A stretch of 64,000 bases of DNA from Caloramator mitchellensis (GTDB taxonomy: Bacteria; Bacillota; Clostridia; Clostridiales; Caloramatoraceae), in the NCBI RefSeq assembly GCF_001440545.1, contig NZ_LKHP01000003.1:1-64000 (forward strand), written 5' to 3'. A program made the translations under genes and the position numbers. Shown here piece by piece: positions 25,330 to 34,954 of this stretch; the first letter of the stretch is position 1; each line of letters starts with the position of its first letter. The notes beneath the pieces are model-generated. The model did not search any database. It saw nothing but the letters and a program-made list of their open reading frames with translations, and was not told the DNA's origin.

Positions 25330-27102
25330 TTGAAGGCGGGAAGGATTATAAAAGTATCGGGACCACTCGTTATTGCAGAGGGAATGGAACATGCTAAAAT
25401 GTTTGACGTTTGCAGAGTAGGTCACGCTAAACTTATAGGCGAAATAATAGAAATGCGTGGAGATAAAGCTTCAATACAGGTTTACGAAGAAACATCCGGT
25501 CTTGGAATAGGTGAGCCTGTTGAGTCAACAGGAGAACCACTTAGCGTTGAATTAGGGCCAGGACTTATAGAAGCCATGTTCGATGGTATTCAAAGACCTC
25601 TTGATAAGATAATGGACGTTGCAGGCGACTTCATTACAAGAGGTATTGCCGTTCCTTCTCTTGATAGAGAGAAAAAGTGGCATTTTGAACCTATTAAGAA
25701 GTTAGGAGATGTGGTTGTTGCTGGTGACATATTAGGAAAGGTTCAGGAAACAACCCTTATTGAACATAGAATACTTGTTCCAAATGGCGTTGAGGGTGAA
25801 ATAGTTGAAATTAACGAAGGCGATTTTACTGTTGTAGAGTCTATTGCAAAGGTTAAGACCAAAAACGGCGATATAGTTGAGCTTACAATGATGCAAAAAT
25901 GGCCAGTTAGAAAGGGAAGACCATACAGGTCAAAGATTACTCCTGAAGAACCAATGTTAACCGGCCAAAGAATAATAGATACCTTCTTCCCGGTTGCAAA
26001 GGGTGGAACAGCCTGCGTTCCAGGACCATTTGGAAGTGGAAAGACGGTTGTTCAGCATCAGCTTGCAAAATGGGCGGATGCTGAAGTAGTTGTATACATT
26101 GGATGTGGAGAACGTGGAAATGAAATGACAGACGTTCTTATGGAGTTCCCTGAACTTAAGGACCCAAAATCAGGGGAGCCATTGATGAAAAGAACGGTTC
26201 TAATTGCAAATACATCAAACATGCCTGTTGCAGCCAGAGAAGCATCAATTTATACGGGTATTACGATTGCTGAATACTTTAGAGACATGGGCTACTCAGT
26301 TGCAATAATGGCAGACTCTACATCAAGATGGGCAGAAGCTCTAAGAGAAATGTCTGGGCGTCTTGAAGAAATGCCTGGTGAAGAAGGATATCCAGCATAC
26401 CTTGCTTCACGTGCTGCTCAATTCTATGAAAGAGCAGGTAAGGTTTACTGCAACGGTTCAGATGAGAGAATAGGTGCACTTACAGTTATAGGCGCAGTTT
26501 CACCTCCAGGTGGAGACCTTTCGGAACCAGTTACTCAGGCAACATTGAAGATAGTAAAAGTTTTCTGGGGACTTGATGCACAGCTTGCATATAGAAGACA
26601 CTTCCCTGCAATAAATTGGCTACTTAGCTATTCACTCTACATGGACAAAATAGGTCCATATATAGAAAAGGCTGGATATGAAGGTTGGCAAAGCATGGTT
26701 AGTGAAGCAATGAAAATACTTCAGGAAGAGGATGAATTGCAAGAAATCGTAAGGCTTGTAGGTATTGATGCGCTTTCCGAAAAGGATAGATTAACTCTTG
26801 AAGCTGCAAGAACATTAAGGGAAGACTATCTACATCAAAATGCATTCCATGATGTTGATACGTTTGCTTCACTTAAAAAGCAGCACAAGATGCTTAATTT
26901 AATACTGGATTTCTATCATCTTTCACAAAAAGCTTTAGATGCAGGGGTTTACTTGAGCAAACTTATTGCCCTTCCTGTAAGAGAAAAAATTGCAAGAGCA
27001 AAATATGTTCCTGAGACAGAAATGGAAAAAATAGATGAAATATTTGTTGAGCTAAGAAATCAAATCGAATCTCTTATAGAGGGAGGGAATCTAAATGCTT
27101 AA
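25330..27102 (+). CDS. ntpA: V-type ATPase catalytic subunit A
   Basis: Catalytic subunit of 590 residues, hexameric head with subunit B. The P-loop GPFGSGKTV lies at about 234-242, followed by the usual catalytic region ECGERGNEM-type (here [13 protein letters not shown]). The non-homologous insert between the N-terminal barrel and nucleotide domain (about 115-190), typical of V/A-type A subunits, is present. TTG at 25330 is preferred (AAGGAAGG 9 bases upstream). The ATG-less region just upstream overlaps the stop of the F-subunit gene. Confidence 0.95.
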   Translation: MKAGRIIKVSGPLVIAEGMEHAKMFDVCRVGHAKLIGEIIEMRGDKASIQVYEETSGLGIGEPVESTGEPLSVELGPGLIEAMFDGIQRPLDKIMDVAGDFITRGIAVPSLDREKKWHFEPIKKLGDVVVAGDILGKVQETTLIEHRILVPNGVEGEIVEINEGDFTVVESIAKVKTKNGDIVELTMMQKWPVRKGRPYRSKITPEEPMLTGQRIIDTFFPVAKGGTACVPGPFGSGKTVVQHQLAKWADAEVVVYIGCGERGNEMTDVLMEFPELKDPKSGEPLMKRTVLIANTSNMPVAAREASIYTGITIAEYFRDMGYSVAIMADSTSRWAEALREMSGRLEEMPGEEGYPAYLASRAAQFYERAGKVYCNGSDERIGALTVIGAVSPPGGDLSEPVTQATLKIVKVFWGLDAQLAYRRHFPAINWLLSYSLYMDKIGPYIEKAGYEGWQSMVSEAMKILQEEDELQEIVRLVGIDALSEKDRLTLEAARTLREDYLHQNAFHDVDTFASLKKQHKMLNLILDFYHLSQKALDAGVYLSKLIALPVREKIARAKYVPETEMEKIDEIFVELRNQIESLIEGGNLNA

Positions 27103-28480
27103 GGAATACAGAACTATAAGAGAAGTTGCAGGACCATTGATGCTTGTTGATGAAGTTGAAGGTGCTCTTTATGATGAAATAGTTGAAATAGAAACACAGT
27201 CAGGTGAAATCAGAAGAGGTAAGGTGCTAGAAATAAACGGAGATAAAGCGCTCATCCAGCTATTTGAAAGTTCTGCTGGAATTAATCTAATGGGTAGCAA
27301 GGTAAGATTCCTTGGAAAAACTCTTGAACTTGGTGTATCTATAGATATGCTAGGTCGTGTATTTGACGGACTTGGAAGACCAAAGGATGGAGGACCAAAG
27401 ATAATACCTGAAAAGAGGCTGGATATAAATGGTAACCCATTAAACCCAGTTGCAAGAGATTATCCGTCAGAATTTATTCAAACAGGTATCTCTGCTATAG
27501 ACGGTCTTAATACTCTTGTTAGAGGACAAAAGCTTCCAATATTCTCGGGCTCAGGTCTACCACATGCAAGGCTTGCAGCACAGATAGCAAGACAGGCTAA
27601 GGTTATAAGTGCCGACAGCAAGTTTGCCGTTGTTTTTGCAGCAATGGGTATTACATTTGAAGAAGCAGATTTCTTTATATCAGACTTTAAGAAAACAGGT
27701 GCGATTGATAGGGCTGTTCTTTTCATGAACTTAGCTAATGACCCAGCTATTGAAAGAATTGCTACTCCAAGAATGGCGCTTACAACTGCTGAATATCTAG
27801 CTTACGAAAAGGGAATGCACGTTCTTGTTATAATGACGGACATGACAAACTACTGCGAAGCTCTAAGAGAAGTTTCAGCAGCAAGAAAGGAAGTTCCAGG
27901 AAGACGTGGCTATCCAGGATACCTATACACTGACCTTTCAACTCTATATGAAAGAGCAGGAAGAATTAAAGGCAAAGAAGGTTCTATAACTCAAATTCCT
28001 ATACTGACAATGCCAGAAGACGATAAAACTCACCCAATTCCTGACCTTACGGGATATATTACAGAAGGACAGATAATACTAAGCAGAGAATTATTCAGAA
28101 GAGGTGTAAACCCACCAATCGACGTTCTTCCATCCCTTTCAAGACTTAAGGATAAGGGTATTGGAAAGGGCAAGACTAGAGAAGACCATGCTGATACAAT
28201 GAATCAGCTATTTGCAGCTTACGCACAAGGTAAGCAGGCAAAGGAACTTGCAGTTATATTAGGTGAAGCTGCTCTTTCAGATACTGATAAGCTTTACGCT
28301 AAGTTTGCTGAAGAATTTGAAAAGAGATACGTTGGACAGGGTGAATATGAAAACAGAACTATTGAAGAAACATTAAGCATTGGATGGGAGCTCCTTTCAA
28401 TACTTCCAAGAACAGAACTTAAGAGAATTAGAGTTGAATACATCGACAAATACCTTCCCAAAAAAGGGGATGAAATTTAA
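27095..28480 (+). CDS. ntpB: V-type ATPase regulatory subunit B
   Basis: Non-catalytic nucleotide-binding-type subunit of 461 residues. The P-loop position reads IFSGSGLPH, the usual degenerate form in B subunits. Other family blocks are [10 protein letters not shown] and [21 protein letters not shown] precedes ATG 27095, which overlaps ntpA by 8 bases. The stop codon overlaps the start of ntpD by one base. Confidence 0.95.
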   Translation: MLKEYRTIREVAGPLMLVDEVEGALYDEIVEIETQSGEIRRGKVLEINGDKALIQLFESSAGINLMGSKVRFLGKTLELGVSIDMLGRVFDGLGRPKDGGPKIIPEKRLDINGNPLNPVARDYPSEFIQTGISAIDGLNTLVRGQKLPIFSGSGLPHARLAAQIARQAKVISADSKFAVVFAAMGITFEEADFFISDFKKTGAIDRAVLFMNLANDPAIERIATPRMALTTAEYLAYEKGMHVLVIMTDMTNYCEALREVSAARKEVPGRRGYPGYLYTDLSTLYERAGRIKGKEGSITQIPILTMPEDDKTHPIPDLTGYITEGQIILSRELFRRGVNPPIDVLPSLSRLKDKGIGKGKTREDHADTMNQLFAAYAQGKQAKELAVILGEAALSDTDKLYAKFAEEFEKRYVGQGEYENRTIEETLSIGWELLSILPRTELKRIRVEYIDKYLPKKGDEI

Positions 28481-29112
28481 TGAGACTTAATGTTAACCCT
28501 ACAAGAATGGAGCTTAGCCGTCTAAAGAAAAGGCTAAAGGTTGCAGTTAGAGGTCATAAATTATTAAAGGATAAACAGGACGAGTTGATGAAAAAATTCA
28601 TCGACCTTGTTAAGAAGAATAACGAATTAAGAATAAGAGTGGAGGAGGAGCTTACAAAATCCCTAAAGGATTTCATGATGGCAAAGGCTGTCATGGGCTC
28701 TTCTGCACTCGAAGAGGCAATAATAATGCCAGCCGAAACTGTAAAATTAGATGTTTCAAAGAAAAATATAATGAGCGTTAACGTTCCAATTATGAACTTC
28801 GTTAGAGAAGGTAAGGAAAACGCGAGCATATATCCCTACGGCTTTTTAACAACAACAGGGGAGCTTGACGCTGCTATTAAAAAGCTTTACGACATACTTC
28901 CTTCGCTATTGGAACTTGCAGAAGTTGAAAAGTCCTGCCAGCTCATGGCTGACGAAATTGAAAAGACAAGAAGACGTGTTAACGCGCTTGAATACGTTAT
29001 GATTCCACAGTTAAAGGAAACTATCAAGTATATTTCAATGAAACTTGATGAAAACGAACGTGGAACACTAACAAGGCTCATGAAAATCAAGAGCATGATG
29101 CAAAGTAAGTGA
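28480..29112 (+). CDS. ntpD: V-type ATPase central-shaft subunit D
   Basis: Rotor shaft of 210 residues with two long helices (N-terminal 1-70 and C-terminal about 130-200) forming the coiled coil inside the A3B3 head. The start [34 protein letters not shown], read in pieces, is the classical D signature. Last V-ATPase gene. The stop codon overlaps the 46-nt repeat at 29109. Confidence 0.93.
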   Translation: MRLNVNPTRMELSRLKKRLKVAVRGHKLLKDKQDELMKKFIDLVKKNNELRIRVEEELTKSLKDFMMAKAVMGSSALEEAIIMPAETVKLDVSKKNIMSVNVPIMNFVREGKENASIYPYGFLTTTGELDAAIKKLYDILPSLLELAEVEKSCQLMADEIEKTRRRVNALEYVMIPQLKETIKYISMKLDENERGTLTRLMKIKSMMQSK

Positions 29113-29154
29113 CATTCACTTGATTTCTTGAGTTCTTGAATTGTTTGTCAATTT
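29109..29154 (+). repeat. 46-nt intergenic repeat, copy 1
   Basis: This sequence begins GTGACATTCACTTGATTT and recurs at 39297-39342 with three mismatches in 46 positions. It contains three CTTGA units spaced exactly 8 bases apart. Copy 1 overlaps the last bases of ntpD. Confidence 0.8.
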
Positions 29155-29160
29155 GGACAA

Positions 29161-29337
29161 AGCCCCATGATATGATTTCTCTTTCTTTCTCACTGAATCA
29201 GGATATCTATGTAATGTTTTTAAAGGGACTATATGTTTGAACCTACGTCCTGTAGGCCGGCTATTTCAAAATGTTGAGTAGAATTGAGGGATATTCAAAA
29301 GCAGATGAGAAAGAGTAGAAAGGGTTCATGAGAGGCT
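29161..29337. repeat. Long imperfect palindrome, CATGAATGATT family, copy c
   Basis: The left part starts AGCCCCATGATATGATTT; the right end is GGTTCATGAGAGGCT. Arms TTTCTTTCTCA / TGAGAAAGAGTAGAAA extend the stem. A central hairpin CCTAC-GTCCT-GTAGG (around 29251-29265) is identical to one in the copy at 48367, and GGTTCATGAGAGGC is also shared by those two copies. It follows ntpD. No ORF is visible. Confidence 0.6.
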
Positions 29338-29382
29338 ATTATGAAGCGTATTATAGATTTGTTTAGGTTCTATGTCAATATT

Positions 29383-29420
29383 AGGGGTGGGCAAATTATC
29401 AATGCCCATCCTTTATTATT
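29383..29420 (+). terminator. Terminator downstream of the V-ATPase operon
   Basis: Hairpin with arms AGGGGTGGGCA and TGCCCATCCT (one G-T pair), then TTATTATTT. It lies ~270 bases after ntpD, beyond the repeat elements, so the elements would be part of the transcript unless an earlier stop acts. Confidence 0.6.
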
Positions 29421-29596
29421 TAGGATATTAATAGAGATGAATTAATATATTAAATTATCGAATTGAAGCTGTCATTGATATTACAAAACTAAGTTACTTT
29501 GAAAAGGTTAAGCCTAAATAAAAATTGTTGATTGAGGCATCAGAAAAATGTTACAATTATTTTAGGGGTGATAATAATTTTAAGGGGTTGAGTGGC
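29421..29596. other. Non-coding leader of the MFS gene
   Basis: AT-rich stretch with no RNA structure that I can support. The stretch ends in a GGGGTGAT and an AAGGGG motif, only one of which can serve the downstream start. No clear SigA promoter was found. Confidence 0.4.
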
Positions 29597-30811
29597 TTGG
29601 TTCATATAATTCGAGAATATTTTCCAGCATTTACACATAGAAATTATAAATTGTTCTGGACAGGACAAGTTATATCTTTAATTGGAACATGGATGCAGAA
29701 TGCAGCTCTTAACTGGATTGTCTATTCTATGACGCGAGACGGTTTTTTATCAGGGCTTATGACGGCCGTTCAATTCACACCGCTATTTGCATTTTCGCTT
29801 TTCGCAGGTCTTATAATCGAAAGATTCCCAAAAAGAAAAATACTCATTTTCACGCAAAGCATGCTTTTAGTTTTTGCACTTATATTTTATATTTTACTAT
29901 ATTTTAATCGTTTGACATATCCTTTGATTCTAATTATATTATTTTTCATAGGAACTATTCAGGCGCTTGACAATCCTACAAGACAATCCTTTGTTGTTGA
30001 ACTTGTTGAAGGCAAAAAGCATCTTTTAAACGCAATCGCATTAAATTCTGCAGCATTTAATGCTGCAAGGCTGGTAGGGCCAGCAGTTGCGGGAAAGATG
30101 ATGGCTGATTTTGGAGCGAAATGGTGCTTTTTATTTAATGCAATAAGCTTTTTAGCAGTTTTGATGGGGCTTTTGATGATGAAGATGAAGGATATCCCAT
30201 CAAGGCATCAGATAAAGGACCCATTGTCTGATATAAAAGAAGGATTAAAATATATAAAAAAGACCCCAAAACTTTTATATACAATTATATCACTTGTTAT
30301 AATTCCAACATTTTGCATGAATTTTAATGTATTGATTCCTATATACACAAAGGATTATCTAATGATGCAGGAAAAGGCCTATGGGATGCTATTATCGTCA
30401 TTAGGTCTTGGGGCATTAATAGGGGCCATATTTGTAGCTGTAAGGGCAAGCAAGGAAAAGGCGCTGTATTTTCAGCTTATGGGGTCATTTGGACTTTCTG
30501 CATTCTTAATCATACTTGGACTTTTAAAGAACTATAATTTATCTATATTGAATTTGGTAGTTCTTGGACTTTTTATGATATCGTTTAATACAACTTCAAA
30601 CAGCATATTGCAGTTTAATTCACCCGATGAAATGAGGGGTAGAATTATGAGCGTTTATTCTCTTGTTTTTGGAGGTTTAACACCAATCGGAAGTTTATAC
30701 GCAGGAACTTTGGCAAAATATGCTGGTGCAAATAACGCATTTATAATAAGTGGAATAATTGGATTTATAGGTTTTTTTGTTCTTTTTAAAAGAAGAAGGG
30801 AGCTTGTTTAA
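29597..30811 (+). CDS. MFS transporter (EntS-like)
   Basis: Major facilitator protein of about 404 residues with 12 predicted helices. The N-terminal FTHRNYKLFWTGQVISLIGTWMQNAALNWIVY (in pieces) and the loop LIIERFPKRKILIFTQS match the EntS/DUF894-like group of exporters. LDNPTRQSFVVELVEGK is another hallmark. The substrate is unknown. The start is uncertain: TTG 29597 has AAGGGG 9 bases upstream and fits family length, while the frame is open back to 29525. Its end abuts the next gene (1-base gap), so they are co-transcribed. Confidence 0.8.
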   Translation: MVHIIREYFPAFTHRNYKLFWTGQVISLIGTWMQNAALNWIVYSMTRDGFLSGLMTAVQFTPLFAFSLFAGLIIERFPKRKILIFTQSMLLVFALIFYILLYFNRLTYPLILIILFFIGTIQALDNPTRQSFVVELVEGKKHLLNAIALNSAAFNAARLVGPAVAGKMMADFGAKWCFLFNAISFLAVLMGLLMMKMKDIPSRHQIKDPLSDIKEGLKYIKKTPKLLYTIISLVIIPTFCMNFNVLIPIYTKDYLMMQEKAYGMLLSSLGLGALIGAIFVAVRASKEKALYFQLMGSFGLSAFLIILGLLKNYNLSILNLVVLGLFMISFNTTSNSILQFNSPDEMRGRIMSVYSLVFGGLTPIGSLYAGTLAKYAGANNAFIISGIIGFIGFFVLFKRRRELV

Positions 30812-30812
30812 A

Positions 30813-31577
30813 TTGGAAAGATTTATAAAAACTCCTAACCTGCCTCAAGGAAATGTTTCACTTGCAGCAGTCGACGGCAGAATTAACAGCGAAATAGAAA
30901 AACAATTTAATAAATTAAATATTAGGCTTATAAAAACAGAGAAAATAGATACATATGATGCAATTTCCTATCATCCTGATATAATGCTTCATCATATTGG
31001 AGAGGATAAAATAGTTGTGCCTCCAAACATCCCAAATAAACTTTACTATGAACTTGAAAAGGAAGGATTCAAGTTAATAATAGGCAAAAAAGCTGTTGGA
31101 TACCAATATCCTGATGATGTAGCCTATAACGTAGCAAGAATAGGAAAATGGGCAGTCTGTAATAAAAGATTTACTGATGAAATACTTTTGGATGAACTTG
31201 TAAAAAGTGAAATCGATATAATCGATGTTAAACAAGGATATTCAAAATGTTCCATCGCTATAATTGCACAAAATTCTGTAATTACTTCTGATAAAGGAAT
31301 TGCAAAAAAAATGGTTCAAAATTTATTAGATGTCTTATTGATTCAAGCGGGGTTTATAGAACTTAAGGGGTTAAATCATGGGTTTATTGGAGGAGCATGT
31401 GGATTTGTTTCACAAGACAAATTAGCATTTTATGGCAATTTAAGATTCCATCCCGATGAAAGCAATATCAGAAGGTTTATGTCAAAATACGGTATTTATT
31501 GTTTGGAACTGTCCGAAACTAACCTGATTGATTATGGAACTATTATCCCTCTGAAGGAATATTCTATATTGAAGTAA
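30813..31577 (+). CDS. DUF6873-like protein
   Basis: A 254-residue cytoplasmic protein starting with TTG at 30813, two bases after the MFS stop codon, with AAGGGA upstream. Blocks YHPDIMLHHIGEDKIVVPPN, NVARIGKWAVCNKRFTDE and GFIGGACGFVSQDKLAFYGNLRFHP (in parts) suggest the GME fold of guanidine-modifying enzymes, close to the clostridial DUF6873 family. The Asp, His and Cys residues in these blocks could form an active site, but no reaction is established. It shares a transcript with the MFS gene, so a transporter-related role is possible. Confidence 0.5.
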   Translation: MERFIKTPNLPQGNVSLAAVDGRINSEIEKQFNKLNIRLIKTEKIDTYDAISYHPDIMLHHIGEDKIVVPPNIPNKLYYELEKEGFKLIIGKKAVGYQYPDDVAYNVARIGKWAVCNKRFTDEILLDELVKSEIDIIDVKQGYSKCSIAIIAQNSVITSDKGIAKKMVQNLLDVLLIQAGFIELKGLNHGFIGGACGFVSQDKLAFYGNLRFHPDESNIRRFMSKYGIYCLELSETNLIDYGTIIPLKEYSILK

Positions 31578-31636
31578 AAATTCCCTGTATATGTTGCGCT
31601 ATGCCACATATACTAAACTTGAAGGGAGTGATAATA

Positions 31637-32548
31637 GTGCTTCTCTTATCAATTGGATTTGCCGATGAAAGTAGCAACATTAACGATAAATTTAATGAGC
31701 TGTGCACATATTTAAGAAACAACGAAATAAACATTGCCATGGTGGAAAACGATATTGCGGAATATCATTATATAAAATTGTTATTAAAGGACAGTGAAAA
31801 GGATATTAAGAATTTTGATAATTATAGAGATTTGTTTTTAAGTTATGCAACCGATATTATTTATGAATATATATCAAAAAATTATGAAATGAAGATACTA
31901 GAAAAGCTTATAAGGCAAAATTATGGTTATTTTTCTCCTGAAGAGATGGAGGATATAAAGCAAAAATGCGGTTCATATATAATGGGAACAGGTATTCTAC
32001 CTGTTAACGATGTCATAACAAGTATGAAACATAGAAACGAAATCTACAAAAAAATAGAGGACTACCTGCAGGAGAGCAATGAGATTATAATAGATGGATT
32101 TGTTAAGTTTAGGTTGAAAAATTTAGAGGATGACATTAGTGAGATACTCGATAGGATGATTGAAGAATACATGGTGGAAAGGGAATACGATGAATTTATA
32201 AAGCTGCTTAGGTATTTTGTTGAAATACAGGAGAGCAAATACGATGTTCTTAACATATATATAAATCAAAATGGGGACTATACCTTAAAAGACGGCAACT
32301 CATTAAATATCACGCGTGAATTGTTTGCGGATTTTGAAGTCTTTAATGAAAACAATGATACAACCGTTGATGACATACTTTTGAGCATTATTGTTACTTG
32401 TGCCCCAAGGCAGCTCATAATTCACTCGGTTGAAAACTGCAGAAACAAGGAAATAATTGAGACGATTAAAAATATATTTTTGGAGCGAACTATATTCTGC
32501 GATACCTGTGAGGATTGCAAAATAATAAGGTCTGGACAGATAGTTTGA
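31637..32548 (+). CDS. ytxC: YtxC-family sporulation protein
   Basis: A 303-residue protein of the YtxC family, associated with sporulation in Firmicutes but without known molecular function. GTG 31637 follows a good GGGAGTGATAAT site; a frame from 31601 lacks one. The C-terminal half (EEYMVEREYDEFIKLLRYFVEIQE, in parts; later CDTCEDCKIIRSG with three cysteines) is typical. Its location directly before thrS is a known arrangement in Clostridia. Confidence 0.75.
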   Translation: MLLLSIGFADESSNINDKFNELCTYLRNNEINIAMVENDIAEYHYIKLLLKDSEKDIKNFDNYRDLFLSYATDIIYEYISKNYEMKILEKLIRQNYGYFSPEEMEDIKQKCGSYIMGTGILPVNDVITSMKHRNEIYKKIEDYLQESNEIIIDGFVKFRLKNLEDDISEILDRMIEEYMVEREYDEFIKLLRYFVEIQESKYDVLNIYINQNGDYTLKDGNSLNITRELFADFEVFNENNDTTVDDILLSIIVTCAPRQLIIHSVENCRNKEIIETIKNIFLERTIFCDTCEDCKIIRSGQIV

Positions 32549-32550
32549 TA

Positions 32551-32579
32551 TTGACAATTTTAGATTTTAGTTGTAGAAT
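32551..32579 (+). promoter_or_regulatory. Promoter of T-box-thrS
   Basis: TTGACA (32551-32556), a 17-base spacer and TAGAAT (32574-32579). Transcription should start near 32586 and run into the T-box. Confidence 0.85.
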
Positions 32580-32589
32580 TATTCAAAAG

Positions 32590-32826
32590 GTAAAAGCGTT
32601 GATGGGGAAGAGTAGGTCTTGATGTGTTATCAGAGAGGGAGACTCACCGGCTGAAAGGTTTCCTTAGCATTAGAGATTGAAAACCACCCCGAAGCTCCGT
32701 CCGGAAATCAATCGAGAGTATGGATTGGCGTTTGCCGCGTTAAGGCATCAAGTTGGGTTTATACCAATTTGGGTGGAACCGCGGAAGATAGGCCTTTCGT
32801 CCCATTAGGGATGAAGGGCTTTTTTG
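32590..32826 (+). promoter_or_regulatory. T-box riboswitch of thrS (threonine specifier ACC)
   Basis: Threonyl-tRNA-sensing leader. Conserved parts are the AGTA motif in stem I (around 32611), the T-box sequence GGGTGGAACCGCGG (32770-32783) and a terminator (CCTTTCGTCCC / GGGATGAAGG, then T). Specifier: ACC lies immediately before the CCCC that closes stem I against GATGGGG, matching Thr. Uncharged tRNA-Thr should pair with the T-box and favour the antiterminator, switching on thrS. Confidence 0.9.
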
Positions 32827-32868
32827 TCGTATATAAACAGTTAGATACTTTAGAAGGAGGTTGTAATT

Positions 32869-34782
32869 ATGATTAATGTTACTTTAAAGGATGGCAAGGT
32901 GTTAGAATTTGAAGCACCAGTTAAAGCAGAAGACGTAGCTAAAAAGATAAGCATGGGACTTTACAAAAATGCCCTTGCAGCTAAAATCGATGGAGAGGTT
33001 AAGGAACTTTTCACAGTAATCGATAAGGACTGCAGCCTTGAGATATTGACCTTTGAGGATGAAGGTGGTAGAGAATCATTAAGACACACTGCATCCCATA
33101 TTTTAGCGCAGGCAGTAAAAAGGCTTTTCCCGGATGTTAAACTTGCTATAGGTCCTGCTATCGATAATGGATTCTACTACGATTTTGATGCAGATTTTCC
33201 AATAACTCCTGAAATACTTGAGAAGATTGAAAAGGAGATGGAAAAGATAGTTAAGGAAGATTTAGAAATTGAACGTTTTGAACTTCCAAGGGACGCTGCT
33301 ATTAAATTCATGCAGGAGAGGGACGAAAACTACAAGGTTGAGCTTATAGGGGATATCCCTGAAGGGGAAAACATTTCATTCTATAAGCAGGGTGAATTTG
33401 TCGACCTATGTGCAGGCCCTCATGTTGCTTCAACTGGCAAGGTTAAGGCGATAAAGCTTTTATCAGTTGCCGGTGCATACTGGAGAGGAAACGAAAAGAA
33501 CAAGATGCTTCAAAGAGTTTATGGAACAGCTTTTTCTAAAAAGAGTGAACTTGAAGAATATCTAAACCTATTAGAAGAAGCTAAAAAGAGAGACCACAGA
33601 AAAATAGGCAAGGAACTTGAATTGTTTGCAATAATGGAGGAGGGTCCGGGTTTCCCATTCTTCCTTCCAAAGGGAATGGTTATAAGAAACGAACTTGAAA
33701 ACTTCTGGAGAGAAGAACACGTTAAAAGGGGCTACAAGGAAGTTAAAACTCCTATAATACTTAACGAAGCATTATGGCACCGCTCAGGGCACTGGGACCA
33801 CTATAAGGAAAACATGTATTTTACAAAGATAGATGAACAGGATTTTGCAGTAAAGCCTATGAACTGCCCGGGTGGAATATTAGTATATAAGAACACAATG
33901 CACAGCTACAGAGAACTTCCATTAAGGCTTGGAGAACTTGGACTTGTTCACAGACACGAAATATCAGGAGCTCTCCATGGACTTATGAGGGTTAGATGCT
34001 TTACTCAGGACGATGCCCATATATTCATGCTTCCATCACAAATAAAGGACGAAGTTTTGGGAGTTATAAACTTTATCGACTATGTCTATAAATTATTCGG
34101 ATTTGAATACCACGTAGAGCTATCAACTAGACCTGAAAACTCGATGGGAAGCGATGAGGATTGGGAACACGCAACAAACTCACTTATTGAGGCTCTAAAC
34201 TCAGCCGGACTAAACTATAAGGTTAACGAAGGCGACGGTGCATTCTATGGTCCAAAGATAGACTTCCACCTGAAGGATTGCCTAGGAAGAACATGGCAGT
34301 GCGGAACAATCCAGCTTGATTTCCAAATGCCAGAAAGATTTGACCTACACTATATAGGTGAAGATGGAGAAAAGCACAGACCAGTAATGATTCACAGGGT
34401 TATATTTGGAAGCATTGAAAGATTTATAGGAATTCTTATAGAACAATATGCTGGAGCATTCCCAACTTGGCTGTCACCTGTTCAGGTTAAGATACTTCCA
34501 GTCACTGACAGAGCAAATGATTACGCAAGGGAACTTGAAGCAAAACTAAAGGAAATGAACATAAGAGTTGAATCAGATTTAAGAAACGAAAAGATAGGCT
34601 ACAAGATAAGAGAAGCTCAGCTTCAAAAGGTTCCATATATGATTATACTTGGTGATAAGGAAGTTGAAAATAAGAATATATCTTTAAGATCAAGAAGAGA
34701 AGGCGATTTAGGTTCAATGGAATTTGAAGCTTTCCTTTCAAAGATTACAGAAGAAATAGATAAAAAGATTAGCAATGTGTAA
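32869..34782 (+). CDS. thrS: Threonyl-tRNA synthetase
   Basis: Attaches threonine to tRNA-Thr; 637 residues, normal length. The N-terminal TGS domain (about 1-62) is followed by the editing domain with HTASH (the HxxxH zinc-type site) and DLCAGPHV (Cys and His of editing). The class II catalytic core contains the motif 2 region and NCPGG. The anticodon-binding domain lies at the C-terminus (about 535-630, PVQVKILPVTDRANDYA). AGAAGGAGG precedes ATG 32869. Controlled by the T-box upstream. Confidence 0.97.
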   Translation: MINVTLKDGKVLEFEAPVKAEDVAKKISMGLYKNALAAKIDGEVKELFTVIDKDCSLEILTFEDEGGRESLRHTASHILAQAVKRLFPDVKLAIGPAIDNGFYYDFDADFPITPEILEKIEKEMEKIVKEDLEIERFELPRDAAIKFMQERDENYKVELIGDIPEGENISFYKQGEFVDLCAGPHVASTGKVKAIKLLSVAGAYWRGNEKNKMLQRVYGTAFSKKSELEEYLNLLEEAKKRDHRKIGKELELFAIMEEGPGFPFFLPKGMVIRNELENFWREEHVKRGYKEVKTPIILNEALWHRSGHWDHYKENMYFTKIDEQDFAVKPMNCPGGILVYKNTMHSYRELPLRLGELGLVHRHEISGALHGLMRVRCFTQDDAHIFMLPSQIKDEVLGVINFIDYVYKLFGFEYHVELSTRPENSMGSDEDWEHATNSLIEALNSAGLNYKVNEGDGAFYGPKIDFHLKDCLGRTWQCGTIQLDFQMPERFDLHYIGEDGEKHRPVMIHRVIFGSIERFIGILIEQYAGAFPTWLSPVQVKILPVTDRANDYARELEAKLKEMNIRVESDLRNEKIGYKIREAQLQKVPYMIILGDKEVENKNISLRSRREGDLGSMEFEAFLSKITEEIDKKISNV

Positions 34783-34789
34783 TAAACTA

Positions 34790-34818
34790 TTGACAAGTTG
34801 AGTTTTTAGTGGTATTCT
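34790..34818 (+). promoter_or_regulatory. Promoter of the infC-rpmI-rplT operon
   Basis: TTGACA (34790-34795), a 17-base spacer and TATTCT (34813-34818), directly after the thrS stop. It drives the L20 leader. Confidence 0.8.
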
Positions 34819-34825
34819 AATTAAA

Positions 34826-34930
34826 GTATAAGCAGAAGCCATCCGCTTCTCACCTTACGCTGCTGGCAGTAGGGTTGTTATAGGTCGTAATGTATACTAT
34901 GCGGATGGGACTACCATCCGCTTTTGTTTT
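34826..34930 (+). promoter_or_regulatory. L20 ribosomal protein leader with attenuator
   Basis: Leader RNA for autoregulation by ribosomal protein L20. The terminator is GCGGATGG (34901-34908) with CCATCCGC (34914-34921), then TTTTGTTTT. An identical CCATCCGC occurs earlier at 34839-34846, so GCGGATGG can pair with either copy; this is the switch between termination and antitermination. Location before infC matches the known Firmicute L20 leader. Confidence 0.9.
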
Positions 34931-34954
34931 GTAAAAAATTAGGAGGTGAATGTT

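Noticed and set aside
24964-25425. 153-aa minus-strand frame
   Set aside because: It is antisense to V-ATPase subunits F and A, which are certain; no ribosome-binding site.
27095-28480. V-ATPase subunit B read as inactive because its P-loop is degenerate
   Set aside because: A degenerate P-loop is normal in B subunits; catalysis is in subunit A.
29109-29154. CRISPR repeat
   Set aside because: Only two copies, 10 kb apart, with no spacers and no cas genes. The short CTTGA units have no spacer sequences either.
32569-32868. Small coding gene in the thrS leader
   Set aside because: Conserved T-box features explain the whole region and no RBS-start pair is present.
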